DNA of 64,000 bases from Pyrenophora tritici-repentis. Its lineage: Eukaryota; Ascomycota; Dothideomycetes; Pleosporales; Pleosporaceae. Positions within the stretch are counted from its first letter, which is position 1. Every line of letters starts with the position of its first letter. The position numbers were made by a program, and so were the translations under genes. The stretch spans positions 1,364,001-1,428,000 of the forward strand of contig NC_089397.1 of the NCBI RefSeq assembly GCF_003171515.1, in the 5' to 3' direction. Below the pieces are notes generated by a model, which worked only from the letters and a program-made list of their open reading frames with translations, made no database searches and had not been told where the DNA came from. This document shows positions 34,653 through 45,365 of this stretch, piece after piece.

Positions 34653-36320
34653 CTAGAGAATCCTGAGCAGAACTACACGACCAGATACAAGCCCCAGACA
34701 AGCTATGTCCTCGCATACTGCGGTCGAGCTTGATCGATATTCTGGCGGAAGCCATAGAAACCGTTGCTGATTGCGCAATATCCACTGATCCTGCACTTGA
34801 ACGTAGAAGAACTGCAGCTGCGGCCTCCAGAGCGATGTCACAACAGGAGTTTGAGGCAAAGGAATATCGCCTTGGTTAGTGCGAAGTACCTGGCCATCTG
34901 GCGAGAAATCGACATAAGTGATGATACGAGAAGAGCCCTCGAGCGTGCTGCGACACGTCCCCTTCGCCGCCTCCCACAGCCGTACTGTCTTGTCACCTGA
35001 TGCCGACGCGACCAGCTGCCCGTCTGGCGAGAAGGCCACCGCGCTGACACCAGAGGAATGGCCCTCGAGCGTGTTGCGATACGTCCTCGTCGCCGCCTCC
35101 CACAGCCGTACTGTCTTGTCCCAAGATCCCGACGCGACTAGCTGCCCGTCTGGCGAGAAGGCCACCGCGCTGACATGGAAGGAATGGCCCTCGAGCGTGC
35201 TGCGACACGCATCCCAGTCTGCTTCTCTCATAGACAGCATCTTGACCTTCTCTAGCACTTGTTCTTTAAAAGTTTGTCGTACTAGGCTCCTCTCCAGTGC
35301 AAACACGAGTGCGGAGTAATAGATCTGCAGCGGCGCATCTGCGAGCACAGACTGAAACCGCAGCACAAACCGCTTAGCATCTTGAAGAAAGGCTAAAACT
35401 AAGTTTGCAGATGGTTGCGTTACACGTTAATAGAGTAGGAGAAAGGTGTTTTATAAAGATCTTACGCTGGCAAGTGCTTGGAGGCTGTCGAGCAAGTCGA
35501 CGCATCTGCTTAGTTCTCCTATAAGGCTCATGGCTTCGAGCCAATGAAGAAGGTGCTTCTGCAGGAAGAGGTGGGTCATGTCTCTATTAATGATGTCTTC
35601 CTGACCCTGCTTAAGATGATCGACCCAGTAACGACACGCATACTGTAGGTCAGGTGACAACCCACTAGTAATTCTCCCCTCGTCAATCTCGCTCCTTAGG
35701 GCCCCGGGTCCTGGAAGGCTGCACATGTCTTGGTGTAGGCCGCTTGGTCCAGACATAAGCTTAAGGCAACGAGAGGCGAGCTTCTTGTGCGTGATTTTCT
35801 CGTCTACCCAGAACAGGCTCTTTCCTTGTTTTTGGGGGTCGACAAGGAACTCGCGAAAGGATAAGTGCAAAAGGCGAACAGGTGCGTCCTCGCCGTTAGG
35901 AACACTAAGAACAGAGTGCAAAGAGTCGAGTCGACACTGGATCTCCTCTTTTGGAACTTGAAGCAGCTGCGCAAGTGAGACAGCCGAGAGTGGGCTTTGA
36001 AGAACAACAACACTGCCGACGACTTCTCGGAAAGCCTGAAGCCACGCCTCCTTCTCGTCTTCCTCCTGCTCACTAAGCAGCTGGTCGAGCACAGGGAGGT
36101 ACGTCCGATCTAGCTGCGAAAAGGTCGCCTTTTGATACTGCAGGACCTTGTTCAGAAAAGCCGTAGGACTGCTTCCTTTGCTACCAACATATCGACACAC
36201 AGTGGCAGCGTAGATGAATAGCGGCACAGCCAGCTCAACCAGCGCGAAGATCTGTTGTTTCGCTGGCCAGTCTGAAGCCAACTTGCGTTCTTTTCGTATC
36301 ACACCGAGTTCATGCTGCAA
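34653..36320 (-). pseudogene. 5'-truncated NLR-type gene: helical region plus WD40 repeats
   Basis: The upstream part (35466-36320) encodes the helical region that follows NACHT in fungal NLRs (VLDQLLSEQEEDEKEAWLQAF, VRLLHLSFREFLVDP, ACRYWVDHLKQ). The second part (34653-35398) carries the AKRFVLRFQ...DAPLQIYYSALVF linker and WD40 repeats with two near-identical 42-residue units. No N-terminal effector or NACHT P-loop domain is found upstream. The intervening intron has GTAAGA and TTAG ends but joins out of frame. I read this as a relic of an NLR (NWD/HET-type) gene; these proteins act in non-self recognition and programmed cell death in fungi. Confidence 0.7.
34935..35186 (-). repeat. Two tandem 126-bp WD40-encoding units
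   Basis: Units begin at 34935 and 35061 and a third partial unit at 35187, spaced exactly 126 bases. They share long identical stretches such as CAGCTGCCCGTCTGGCGAGA. Each encodes one WD40 repeat (GHS...VSAVAFSPDGQLVAS...DKTVRLWEAA). Confidence 0.85.
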
Positions 36321-36921
36321 TCACTACACTATAGAACTATATTATAGTAGTATTTGTAAGTAATGTCGATGCTTAGCAGCAGATCTTCCTCGTTCCATAC
36401 GCGTATCGTGTACTTCCATTGTTTGTAACTCCCCAAATCTAATTTCTTTTTGATTTATTTATCTGTAAGCGGTGATGGAGTTTCCTGCTGCTCTGCGAGG
36501 ACTTGCAAGTCATGGTAGACAGTTGAAGCCTTGGCATGGGCTTAGCTGTAGGGCTTGCGACTGGCATTGCCGCTTGCTTTTATAAAAGTTTCGGGCATAA
36601 CGGCAGTGACAGATGCTACCTGCTAAGAGTCTTATTCATTGTTGTCACGACTCATATATTAGAAAAGTCTCGCTGAACACCACAATCATAACGATATTAT
36701 TTACCTAAAGAACGACTATATCTATACCCTGGTGTCCGGACAATATGAGACTAGAGTGTAGGCTGCACATATCAACCTAAGCTGCCATAGTATTGCACAA
36801 GACGTCCGTCCAATAGTTGTGGTCGTCCACTCTGGAACATCTTCGCAAACCGATCCCATCAATCCAGCACGATGTACGGTTTGAGAACGAAGCACATCCC
36901 TGCGTAGCAGCTGTGGTCCTA
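36321..36921. other. Region without a gene, upstream of the NLR relic
   Basis: Here the missing NACHT-encoding exon would be expected, but no such frame is found. A splice acceptor-like ATTGCAG directly precedes the NLR relic's first ATG, suggesting that the exon was internal. Confidence 0.45.
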
Positions 36922-37240
36922 TTACTCTTTGGGTGGGGGGTTGAGTGTGATAGGAACCTGCTGTTTAGGTGTTAGTCTTGATCATTTCGTAGAAGGAAAT
37001 CATACATACGCTGATGCAGCGACCATGCTGGTTACTTGGGCATCCGCAGTCGCTAGGGTTTGGGCATAAGGAAGAAACGTCGTCGTTACTAGAAGCATCC
37101 TCACAAAAGCAGATAGTCGTTCCTTCGCCTCCAGCACAACCACAGTTTGCCGCCCCGTCTGGGCATCCAGGTGGGCCGCACTCTGTCTGCGCAAGTGCCA
37201 TGGAGGCAAGACAGGCAAAGGCGATGATGACGAAACGCAT
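36922..37240 (-). CDS. Small secreted cysteine-rich protein (10 Cys)
   Basis: Exons 36922-36960 and 37010-37240 give 89 residues. The signal peptide is clear (RFVIIAFACLASMALA, cleavage near residue 18). The mature part has ten cysteines in two related Cys-Gly-rich halves (ECGPPGCPDGAANCGC and LCPNPSDCGC). The 49-base intron near the 3' end has a GTATGT donor and a tandem CAGCAG acceptor; both choices keep the frame and differ by one Gln. Function unknown; a secreted effector or structural peptide is possible. Confidence 0.7.
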
Positions 37241-39131
37241 TGTCCTTGATGGAAGCGTAGGATACGGAATTGTTGAAGAGCTGGTGATGGTCGACACAAA
37301 GATGATTGAGATAGTGATGGAAAAAGAGAATGATTGCTGAAAGACGATGACTTTATATCTGTACCTTCTACGAGGCACCCTAAGATATAATCATAAACGG
37401 TAACGGGATATCGCGCAGTACAAAGTAGCTGTCATAGAACCTGCAGGCGGCCTGACAAAGTCCATCAGACAGGGCGTTGGAATGTACACTGTCCGACAAT
37501 TCCCTCTGCATGTGGCGAATCAATCGGAGACTCTCATGCATTGCCTCGGAATATGAGAAGACCTGTATAGCCTAGTCGAGCTGAAAGATATAGCTCACAG
37601 ACGCAGCATTGGTTTTTATTGGATGGAACTACGGTGCTAACATCGAGCCGATACGCCTCTTGTGCTAAGGGAACCTGGAGCCATCGCTCCAAGGACTCAG
37701 AAGGTTTTCGTATTTCTAAGCAGAATCCTGGTTTAGGCAACCCAGAGTTAGGTTGGAGACGGGTTGCGATGGGAGGAGAAAAGAAACTTACGCCTTTGTC
37801 TATTGCTCCCATCCTATCACCAGCGTCAGGTTGAAGATTCTGACGTCTCTGACATGCTGGCTACGATGAAGAGGACTAGATTAGGCCACCAAGATGGGAG
37901 AAGGAATCCTTTGAGTAAGAATACGCCCTGTAGGTGCATCTTACAACAGCGATCGTCTGAAATATGTGTCCAGGCCCCTCGAAAGTTTGGTGGCTAAGCT
38001 TCGGCGAAAAGTCACCGAGAAATGCTTATTTTGCTACCACAAATGCTTATTGTGAGGATAGTGATCGTTGTCAGCGGCAGCAACCCCGCTTGTCCTACTG
38101 AACAGTTCTAATCATAATCCAGAGGATTCCAAATTTGTGATTCCGGCTGGATCAGACAGACGACACCGCTTTTGTTGCCCTTCTTTGCCTTGTGGACTGT
38201 AAATGATGGATTGGATTGAGGCCCAGTGTTAGGCGTCCATCAGGACATTGTAACCAAAATCATTGGGTGTTGAATCTATTTTTGCGGAATAAGGGAACAG
38301 AATGCTAGTCAACGCTTCGATCTGATACAGTCTATCAGGAAATTGACCTGATTAACAACTGATTGTTTACCATCTAGCGCCGAATAAACAAGCTGATACA
38401 CTTCTCAAGTTGTTTGGTGTCTCCTGCAGGCATCCTACCCTGAATCAGGTTGTTTTTGTGGGTCTGAATAGCCCTGATCTTGGGAAGTTGACAAGTTAAT
38501 TAGTGAATCTACAAAAAATGTGAGCTATTTGATGGAGCGCTTCGTGAGTAAGTCCGCCAATATCATCATCACCACCACCATAGATTGCCCATAAGTATCT
38601 AGGTGAAGAACTTGAATTTGAAATCAGGTGGATATATGACATCAACACAGGATTCAAGATTTTATTGACCAGTGGGTTGTGTTGTGTTGACGGTGAAAGG
38701 AATGCGCTAGTACAAGCCTGGAGTTGCTGGCCCGAATGTCTTCGCCTTTCTGAAATTCCCAAAAGTGAGATAGAATAAATCCGATGCTGTTCAAAGATTC
38801 GAGAATTTTCACTCAAATGAATCACGTTGTAGTTGACGCGGAAATCGTCATTTCATTACGCGTGAAGATGGGTGAAAACGTCTCTATAAATCTGTTATTA
38901 ATTCTATATCACCTAACAGCGATATCACGCCACGCCAATACGTACGAAACATTCAGATCAGCCATTATGAACCACCTGACATCAGTAGTCGAGTCGAACT
39001 AGCCATCGGAGTTGGCCGAAAGGTAGCATAGTCTTAATAGCGTGCCCCACGGCAAACCTCGGCTCAGCGTTTACCCCAAAAGCAGCCCGCGTCGCGCCTC
39101 TCCCTTGTTTTCTTTCCCTTCCTTTCCCACA
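37241..39131. other. Long gene-poor intergenic stretch
   Basis: 1.9 kb holding the leader of the secreted peptide gene, then short unsupported frames on both strands. I see no transposon ends or tandem repeats beyond short low-complexity tracts. Confidence 0.5.
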
Positions 39132-39762
39132 ATGTCAACAAGCAGCGTCCCCAAATTCACTCCTGGTGAAGCTGTGACGGAGAAAGATGGGTTGATTCAC
39201 GGTGTTTCTGCGCAGGAGTTGCAGGTGTTGGGCGAGCGATGCTTTGAGGCAAAGGTCAAGGCTTACTGTACGTATCCTGGGACAAGACTGTTTACGAGGT
39301 TCATGAGATGGGATGTATACTAATTCGAAATCAACAGGCCCATACTCCCTCTTCCGCGTTGGCGCCTCGCTCCTCCTCAACACCGCAACATCCACGAATG
39401 TCACGGCAGACGAACACACCATCATCGGCGCAAATGTAGAAAACGCAGCATACCCCGTCGGAACCTGCGCTGAGCGCGTCGCAATGGGTACAGCTGTTGT
39501 GGCGGGCCACCAAATCGGGTCGTTCAAGGCCGTAGGCGTGACGACGGATATCGACGATTTCTGCTCGCCGTGTGGCATGTGCAGACAGTTTCTGAGGGAG
39601 TTTCTGAAGCTGGAAACACCTATTTTCATGTTCAATAAGGAGGGCAAGTGGATTGTGAGGACAATGGGGGAGCTGTTGCCGCTGAGCTTTGGGCCGGACG
39701 TTTTGCCGCCCAGGGAGGAGATGAGGAAGACTCAGGAGGAGGATAAGGCGAAGACTGCGTAG
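39132..39762 (+). CDS. CDD1: Cytidine deaminase
   Basis: Zinc-dependent conversion of cytidine and deoxycytidine to uridine forms in pyrimidine salvage. Exons 39132-39267 and 39338-39762 give 186 residues, a little longer than the 130-145 of minimal homologues because of N- and C-terminal extensions. The zinc-binding and catalytic motifs are intact: TCAERVA (zinc Cys and catalytic Glu) and CSPCGMCRQFL (two zinc Cys). The substrate-binding ENAAYP segment precedes them. The intron splits the conserved AYCPYS start of the fold. Confidence 0.94.
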
Positions 39763-40276
39763 GAGGTTTTGGTTGCGATAGCATAGCGAGGGCGTTGGGT
39801 AGGGGTGAATCTACGGGGCGTTGGTGGGAGGTGCGGATATAGGTGCATGACAAAGGTGCTAGATTAGATGGTAAACCCTACCGGAGAGCTTCAATGCTGT
39901 AGAAATTATACACTACACATCCAAAGGTTTTTTCGCTGTTCGCCAGACCATCTTTTACCACCTTGCCCCACGAGAAAGCCCCGCGGAAGAGCCCATCACG
40001 CAGCCCTGATAAGCCTCGCGATAAGCATCCCAACCGCCAACCAACAATTACCCGCATCTCCGCGCCCCGGGGATATGTCATGTAACACTGACATAACAAA
40101 CCTGGCATAAACGAGGATTTGTCGAATTGGGAAGCTGACATGATGGGGAATGTCCTGTTCGACGTGCCGTTGCGCGTCTTCTCATTCTCCAACCCTCACC
40201 CCTCGAAGGATCATTGCCTTTTTTCGCTACAACATTGAATTTTCGAAGCTCCTGATACAATTCACCGGCTGATAAC
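39763..40276. other. Intergenic region
   Basis: About 0.5 kb. A 104-codon antisense frame is present but shows no family features. Nothing else seen. Confidence 0.4.
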
Positions 40277-41436
40277 ATGGCGGAATCGAATGGTGGCAGA
40301 GATGTGGGGATCACGGACTCTGAGCACTTTTCGCCATATAGGGCAGACGGGAAACTTGTATGTGTTGATCTCTTGAATTTTTGGATGTCAAGGTGGTTGG
40401 GTTGAGAAAGAGAAGAGAGAACACTGGATGAAATCGAAAAACGACGTGACTATAGTGATAAAGATAGCTGACATGTGAATGATATCCAGTATGGCTTCGT
40501 ATGCGTAGTAACAGGAGCAACACAACCTGTTGGAAAAGCCATTGTCGCCGAGCTCGCCGGTGTGTATATTCCAAGTCTCCATCTTCTCAAACGCAGAACA
40601 CCAGGATTAGATCAGAAATATCATAAACCAACCAACTAACACCCTTCCCAGCCCACGGTGCAGCTTGCATATACGCCTGCTCCTCCCTCTCCAGCTCACC
40701 CTCACCCACCGACCTCTTCGCCCCACCAACCACTTCCCACCCCAACACAAAGATAATCCCCTACCCCTACAACACCGCCTCGGAAGAAGACACCCTCGCC
40801 CTCATCGACGACGTGCTAAATACCTGGGGCAGACTCGACGTCTGGACCTCATCTACCGGCCTCCTGGGACCCCCCTCCATCAACCAAACCGGACCAAAAG
40901 ACCTCTACGCTGCATTCGATACAAACGCTCTACCGGCTTTCTTCGCGCTGAAATACGCGCCGGCTGCTATGCAGAAAACTACGCCAAAGGGTAGTTATCC
41001 TAATGCTGCACCTAAGGATGTTCCGTACGGGAGTATTATCGTTGTTACTAGTGTAGCGGGTACGTATGGTGGGTGTTGGGCTCCTGCGTTCACTATGGCG
41101 TCGCATGCGGCGCTGGGGGTGGTTAGGTCTGGTGTTCTTGTGTTGAAGGGGACTGGTGTTCGTATCAATGCTGTTACGGCGGGCCAGATTGATGTGGGCG
41201 TTGATTTGAAGGATTGTGGGGTCAAGGAGATGGCTATGGGACAGTTTCCGCCGGCGTCGTTGCAGGGGGAGGAGAGTCAGAAGAGGGGGATTGGACTGGA
41301 GAGGGCGGGGCGACCGGAGGAGGTGGGGAGGACGGTGGGGTTTTTGGCGAGTGGGTTTAGTAGTTATATTACGGGTACGGAGTTGAGGGTTGATGGGGGC
41401 GCGGGAGTTATGAATCCGATTACAGTGCCTGTGTAG
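40277..41436 (+). CDS. Short-chain dehydrogenase/reductase-like protein lacking YxxxK
   Basis: Exons 40277-40357, 40490-40559 and 40652-41436 give 311 residues. The Rossmann start is VVTGATQPVGKAIVAELA, and the C-terminus has the family end ITGTELRVDGGAGV. The catalytic Ser segment (VVTSVAG) is present, but the block that aligns with AYSASKHA reads AFTMASHA, so Tyr is Phe and Lys is Ser; the NAG motif reads STG. Introns are longer than the local norm (132 and 92 bases). It may be a non-catalytic or altered SDR. No pathway link to neighbours is visible. Confidence 0.82.
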
Positions 41437-41606
41437 GTGTTGGTATGTCCGGATGTAGGAATTGGTAGATAGTAAGATGGGGAGGTATTGTTCATGCTTG
41501 GTGAATATTAGATTTCTACAATGATGTTGGCCATCCTCGCCTTCCTTCACCTCCCATATTTACACCAATATCTATAACTACGTCTGATACAATACAACAA
41601 CCACAC

Positions 41607-42338
41607 CTAATCCTTCTCCAGAATAGTGTCCCTGATATTAACCCAATACCTCAAACTAACTGCCGCCTTCTTCGCCGCTTCCAAATCATCCCTCTTGAAT
41701 GCCCTATCAATAGCCTTGACGTTCTTTTTTATCCTATTCTCATTCTTGTCCCAAATCTCCTTTAAATTCCCATCCCACTCTGCCTCTTCGAGCATTTCCC
41801 TCGTCTCCATAACCTCTAACAACAACTGCATATCGTCAACCTTCGCTGTCTCATCCTCCAGCTCCTCGCCGCGCATGGAAAGCAGGTACTGCGCTCGTAA
41901 CAGTGGGTTCTCAAGTGTTTTGTAGGCTTCATTTATTTGCGCAGAGTGCGCCTCAGCGCGCTTCTTGTCCGCTTGTTGGTGGAGGTCTGGATGCGCGGTG
42001 GATTGCAGTTTTAGGAATTCTTTCTTCAGCGCCTTGACATCGATGTCAAAAGGGCCGTTTGGTGGGGGGCCTGCTGGCAGCGTTTCTGGGAAAAAGGAGT
42101 AGTAGTTTTGTGGTTGTTGCTGTTGTTTGGCGTTTTGGCTTTCAAACGGCTTCTCGATAGTATTTGAACTTGTGGACGTGGATTGGAAGCGGCGAGATAT
42201 TGATTGGGGTGGTATGCGGTGTGCGCAGAGAAGGCATGGTGGTGGGATTCGTCGCGTGCGGAACGGGATTGTGGTGGGGGATTTAGACGTGAGCGATGCG
42301 CCGAACCTGCGCGCTGCTGATGGGCGTAGGGACCGCAT
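41607..42338 (-). CDS. JAC1: Mitochondrial J-type co-chaperone Jac1 (HscB family)
   Basis: Co-chaperone that brings the Fe-S scaffold to the mitochondrial Hsp70. A 243-residue single-exon protein. The N-terminus is Arg/Ser-rich without acids (RSLRPSAARRFGASLTSKS), a mitochondrial presequence. The J domain includes YYSFFPETLP and the essential HPD in TAHPDLHQQAD (about residues 117-119). The C-terminal HscB helical bundle ends with AVSLRYWVNIRDTI, typical of the family. The 3' end is about 170 bases from the convergent SDR gene. Confidence 0.93.
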   Translation of the reverse strand: MRSLRPSAARRFGASLTSKSPTTIPFRTRRIPPPCLLCAHRIPPQSISRRFQSTSTSSNTIEKPFESQNAKQQQQPQNYYSFFPETLPAGPPPNGPFDIDVKALKKEFLKLQSTAHPDLHQQADKKRAEAHSAQINEAYKTLENPLLRAQYLLSMRGEELEDETAKVDDMQLLLEVMETREMLEEAEWDGNLKEIWDKNENRIKKNVKAIDRAFKRDDLEAAKKAAVSLRYWVNIRDTILEKD

Positions 42339-42815
42339 TATGAGGCACGAGCGTATATACGGGCCTGTTTGTAGACGAGTGAAAGTGAGAGTGGCTTGGT
42401 GGCTGATGTTTGTTTGTGTTGTGAGGCGAAGCGCAGAGGCGAAAGATGGTTATGCGTTCGACTTCAGATCGATTACGTCATCCACCACATCTACGCTAAC
42501 ACTAACCATCAACTCACTCTCCTATCACATTGTCTTACCAAAAAGCAGATATTATCATTTTCGTATGCGCCGAGCTGTTTATTGCACAGATTCACTAAAG
42601 ACAGACGCTGTTTTGTCCACCGAACTCTCCAGTTCCAAGTCAGATTCAACATCGTGAGAAGAATGAGCCGGGATATGTTGATACAATACAGTCCCTTGCA
42701 ATATAACCAAAGCTGCGTCTCCTTACGTCTACAAATTCCCATGTAGTACTAGAAATTCATACCTGATAACATGCCACAAGTACACTCTCAACGCCCTCAT
42801 TGCATTTCATACTGA
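42339..42815. other. Intergenic region
   Basis: 0.48 kb with only a spurious plus-strand frame overlapping the JAC1 5' end. Nothing else seen. Confidence 0.35.
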
Positions 42816-43340
42816 CTATAGCCCCCTTTTTCTGCCCCGCCCATCACAGGCCCGGCAAGTTTTCAAGAAATAGCGATTGCAAGCTTCATGTTGCGTGTCG
42901 AAGTAAGCAAGCGACCGGTTCTGCACCGTAGGATTGCTCGTTACAATGCCATACCCCTTGAAGCAACCCGAAGAAAAAGCTGCAAAAATACGAATTGGAA
43001 ATCTCAATCCAGCCCGCATCCACGCAGCTCGCCGAAAAGCATAGATGGCAGGCCCCGACAAGACCGCTCCCGCGACAATTCCATCATCCACAGTGTATTC
43101 ACTAGTCGACTCGTACCATTGGAATGGTCCCATGACTTCGCCTTTTTCTTTGATGAGTCGCTGTTTGATTCTGCGCTCGCTCTGCTCCATCGCCCAGCTA
43201 GACACTGCCATAAAAGACAGTATAGCGAAATGTAAGCCATAAAATTGTCGTAGTCTTTGGCCTTGATACAAGAGATTCTTGAAACTGTTGAGAATACAGT
43301 CCGTAAGTGACTTGGTGGTATCAAGCGGAGGAGTAGTCAC
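42816..43340 (-). CDS. Hypothetical small membrane-associated protein, 174 aa
   Basis: Not recognised. A hydrophobic segment (FYGLHFAILSFMAVSSWAM, near residues 38-56) and a second at GIVAGAVLSGPAIYAF suggest membrane association. The block YTVDDGIVAGAVLSG followed by FRRA resembles WTVEDTTLYGGALGI in the larger gene 1 kb upstream on the same strand, so the two are probably diverged paralogues. A C-terminal CRACDGRGRKRG is basic. No domain assigned. Confidence 0.6.
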   Translation of the reverse strand: MTTPPLDTTKSLTDCILNSFKNLLYQGQRLRQFYGLHFAILSFMAVSSWAMEQSERRIKQRLIKEKGEVMGPFQWYESTSEYTVDDGIVAGAVLSGPAIYAFRRAAWMRAGLRFPIRIFAAFSSGCFKGYGIVTSNPTVQNRSLAYFDTQHEACNRYFLKTCRACDGRGRKRGL

Positions 43341-43955
43341 ATGATTGGTGACACGTGCAGGTGGGTCCTAGCGGGGAGCTTGGACGCAGCTGCACGCAAC
43401 ACGGATCTACGAACGTGTGAATAGCTCCTTAGTCAATACAATACGAATCTGTACCACCACTACCGTTGTGCTTTAGAGGGCGCTCTATTAGGTAGTCACA
43501 CTACTACTAATAGTGCCAACTTCTCAATAGAAACCATACTCTTGCATTGTGAAAACTTTGGACATGTCTCGTATCCTCGTTATCACACTGGTCACAATGC
43601 GCGGGGCTATCAGCACACTCTCAGCCAATTTGGTGCCTAGTGGGAATGGTGGCGAAGGCGCACACTCATGTTATCCTTCGCCTGCAGCTAATCTGCGTTA
43701 GCACAGACTTGTTGTGTTTGTATGTTGACAGCATACCCTCGGGTACGAGCAGGCGAACCATGTTGGGGTGAGTATGGCAGAAACTGTATGTGGCGGCACA
43801 GTTGTGTAGGGGCGGCGCGGGCTGGAGCGTACAATCGAAAGTGAGACGTGAATGTTATGGGCAAAGCGATTATAAGGTGCACATCTAATTTTCAACCTAA
43901 TTACTGAGTAAGGATGCCTGACGTCGTGTATTGCAATGTTACACAAATGGTGGGT
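43341..43955. other. Intergenic region
   Basis: 0.6 kb; short minus-strand frames near 43690-43946 show no features. Nothing else seen. Confidence 0.35.
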
Positions 43956-44363
43956 CTATTTCTCCCTTTGTTCAGCCCTGCGCAATTGATCCTCATACCA
44001 CTTGAGCAACCGCCTTCTGGCCTCTAGTTTATCCATTGACTCTCTTGCTCTGCCCTTTATGACACTGATTATTTCACAAAACTGTGGGTTTATTTTGGGC
44101 GATACGCCTTGCCTCGATGAGGCGAATTTTTTGAGAGAATCCAATCTATCAGCTTCTTCTGAACAAGCAATTCGTAGTCTCTCAGTGATAAAGTGCGGGC
44201 TGTTGTGTATCTGGGGGTCTATCTCGGCTACTTCTTGCGGAGAGAACGGCACGCCATTCCATGCATGGGTTTTTCATCTGTTCGAGCTGCTTGTGTGCAT
44301 CAGCCTGGTGGTAATCCAGAACAGAGCATCTAGTGTGCAAATCAAGGCAAAGACTGTTGAGCG
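43956..44363 (-). pseudogene. Out-of-frame coding continuation of the upstream membrane protein
   Basis: After the stop at 44364-44366, protein-like sequence goes on in a second frame (CLDLHTRCSVLDYHQADAHK, to about 44260), then in a third frame (GVPFSPQEVAEIDPQIHNSP to REK at 43956), both charged and helical. No consensus intron joins the three parts in frame. Either two frameshifts have truncated the gene or the reference has errors. Confidence 0.45.
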
Positions 44364-45365
44364 TCACAAGTCCCTAACGGAGATTGTCCTTTTCATGATC
44401 ATCCTCGACATGACTATAAACTCGTGTTCCTTGTTCAGGAGAATCTGCCAGGCCAATCGGCTCTCAGCCCTTAACCTACTCCTGAGATCTTGGATGCGCC
44501 CCAATCGTTCTTGTATGCTGTTTCCATCCCGCGATGGAATGCTATCCATGCACTCTTGACTGTCTGTTTTAATGTCCGGTCCATCAAGTTCGTCTCTCAC
44601 AAAACTGACTGAGATGGGCGGGTGTAGGATCTCTAACCGTTGTTTAGCAGTCTCTGCCAGCTGTCTGTCAGATGAAGATTGATTGGAGGGCATTTCATTG
44701 AGGTTTTTTGTAAACGTAGGCCTCATGCTACGTACTGCAGACATTGAGGTTCGTAGATGTGGAGGCGTGTGGTACTCGAGCGCAAACTTGCCGATACGAG
44801 AAAGCGATGCTTGGGATTGGGGATTCGTTTTCAAGTGTTGGTAATAGCTGGGCCTTATCCAGCCTCTTAGCCAGTTGTGTTCTCCAATGTAGTGAGTGTC
44901 GAGAGTCCTCTCAAAAAGGCCTGTCCCAACTGCGTAGCCAAGGTCACATCCAACCATGGCCGCTCCAAAATATCGAAAGAATCCATGAGCACCAGGCACA
45001 GCGCGTCTGTTCAATACGGCGGCGATTCCCAATGCCCCACCGTATAGTGTCGTATCTTCTACGGTCCAGTACTTTGTCCGCTCCCAGAGCTCGCCCGGTT
45101 GCGGTTCGATATTCAGCATTTTGAAGATGCCTCTATGCAACTCTCGTCGTCCATACAGGCCCGCAGCTTCCCAGGAAAAGTTGAGGACACTGAAAATGGC
45201 GGCGGACTTGACAAAAGTACCCGGTCGTAAGCGGCCGCCAAGAGCGAGAAGGCCAGTCCAGCCCATAGCAACGAGCGTACCCACCCATGGCGATGCAATG
45301 AGATTGGGCGTAGTGATAGGTACACCCTCGGGTCTTCTCATTATAACGTGCTGCGACTCGCCCAA
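44364..45365 (-). CDS. Hypothetical membrane protein with helical C-terminus, 333 aa
   Basis: Not recognised. Hydrophobic stretches near the N-terminus (WVGTLVAMGWTGLLALGG, then FVKSAAIFSVLNFSW) and a third (LYGGALGIAAVL) suggest several membrane segments in residues 20-150. The C-terminal part is charged and predicted helical (ERLGRIQDLRSRLRAESRLA). It shares the WTVEDT-GGALG block with the smaller protein at 42816-43340. The 3' end appears truncated relative to out-of-frame coding sequence downstream. Confidence 0.6.
   Translation of the reverse strand: MGESQHVIMRRPEGVPITTPNLIASPWVGTLVAMGWTGLLALGGRLRPGTFVKSAAIFSVLNFSWEAAGLYGRRELHRGIFKMLNIEPQPGELWERTKYWTVEDTTLYGGALGIAAVLNRRAVPGAHGFFRYFGAAMVGCDLGYAVGTGLFERTLDTHYIGEHNWLRGWIRPSYYQHLKTNPQSQASLSRIGKFALEYHTPPHLRTSMSAVRSMRPTFTKNLNEMPSNQSSSDRQLAETAKQRLEILHPPISVSFVRDELDGPDIKTDSQECMDSIPSRDGNSIQERLGRIQDLRSRLRAESRLAWQILLNKEHEFIVMSRMIMKRTISVRDL

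Noticed and set aside
38496..38825. 109-codon minus frame in the gene-poor stretch
   Set aside because: No homology-like segment, signal peptide or neighbouring exon.
40930..41550. 206-codon minus frame
   Set aside because: Antisense of the SDR gene; composition (Arg/His/Thr/Pro rich) is that of a shadow frame.
44002..44559. 185-codon plus frame
   Set aside because: Opposite to sequence that looks coding on the minus strand in the related membrane-protein gene.
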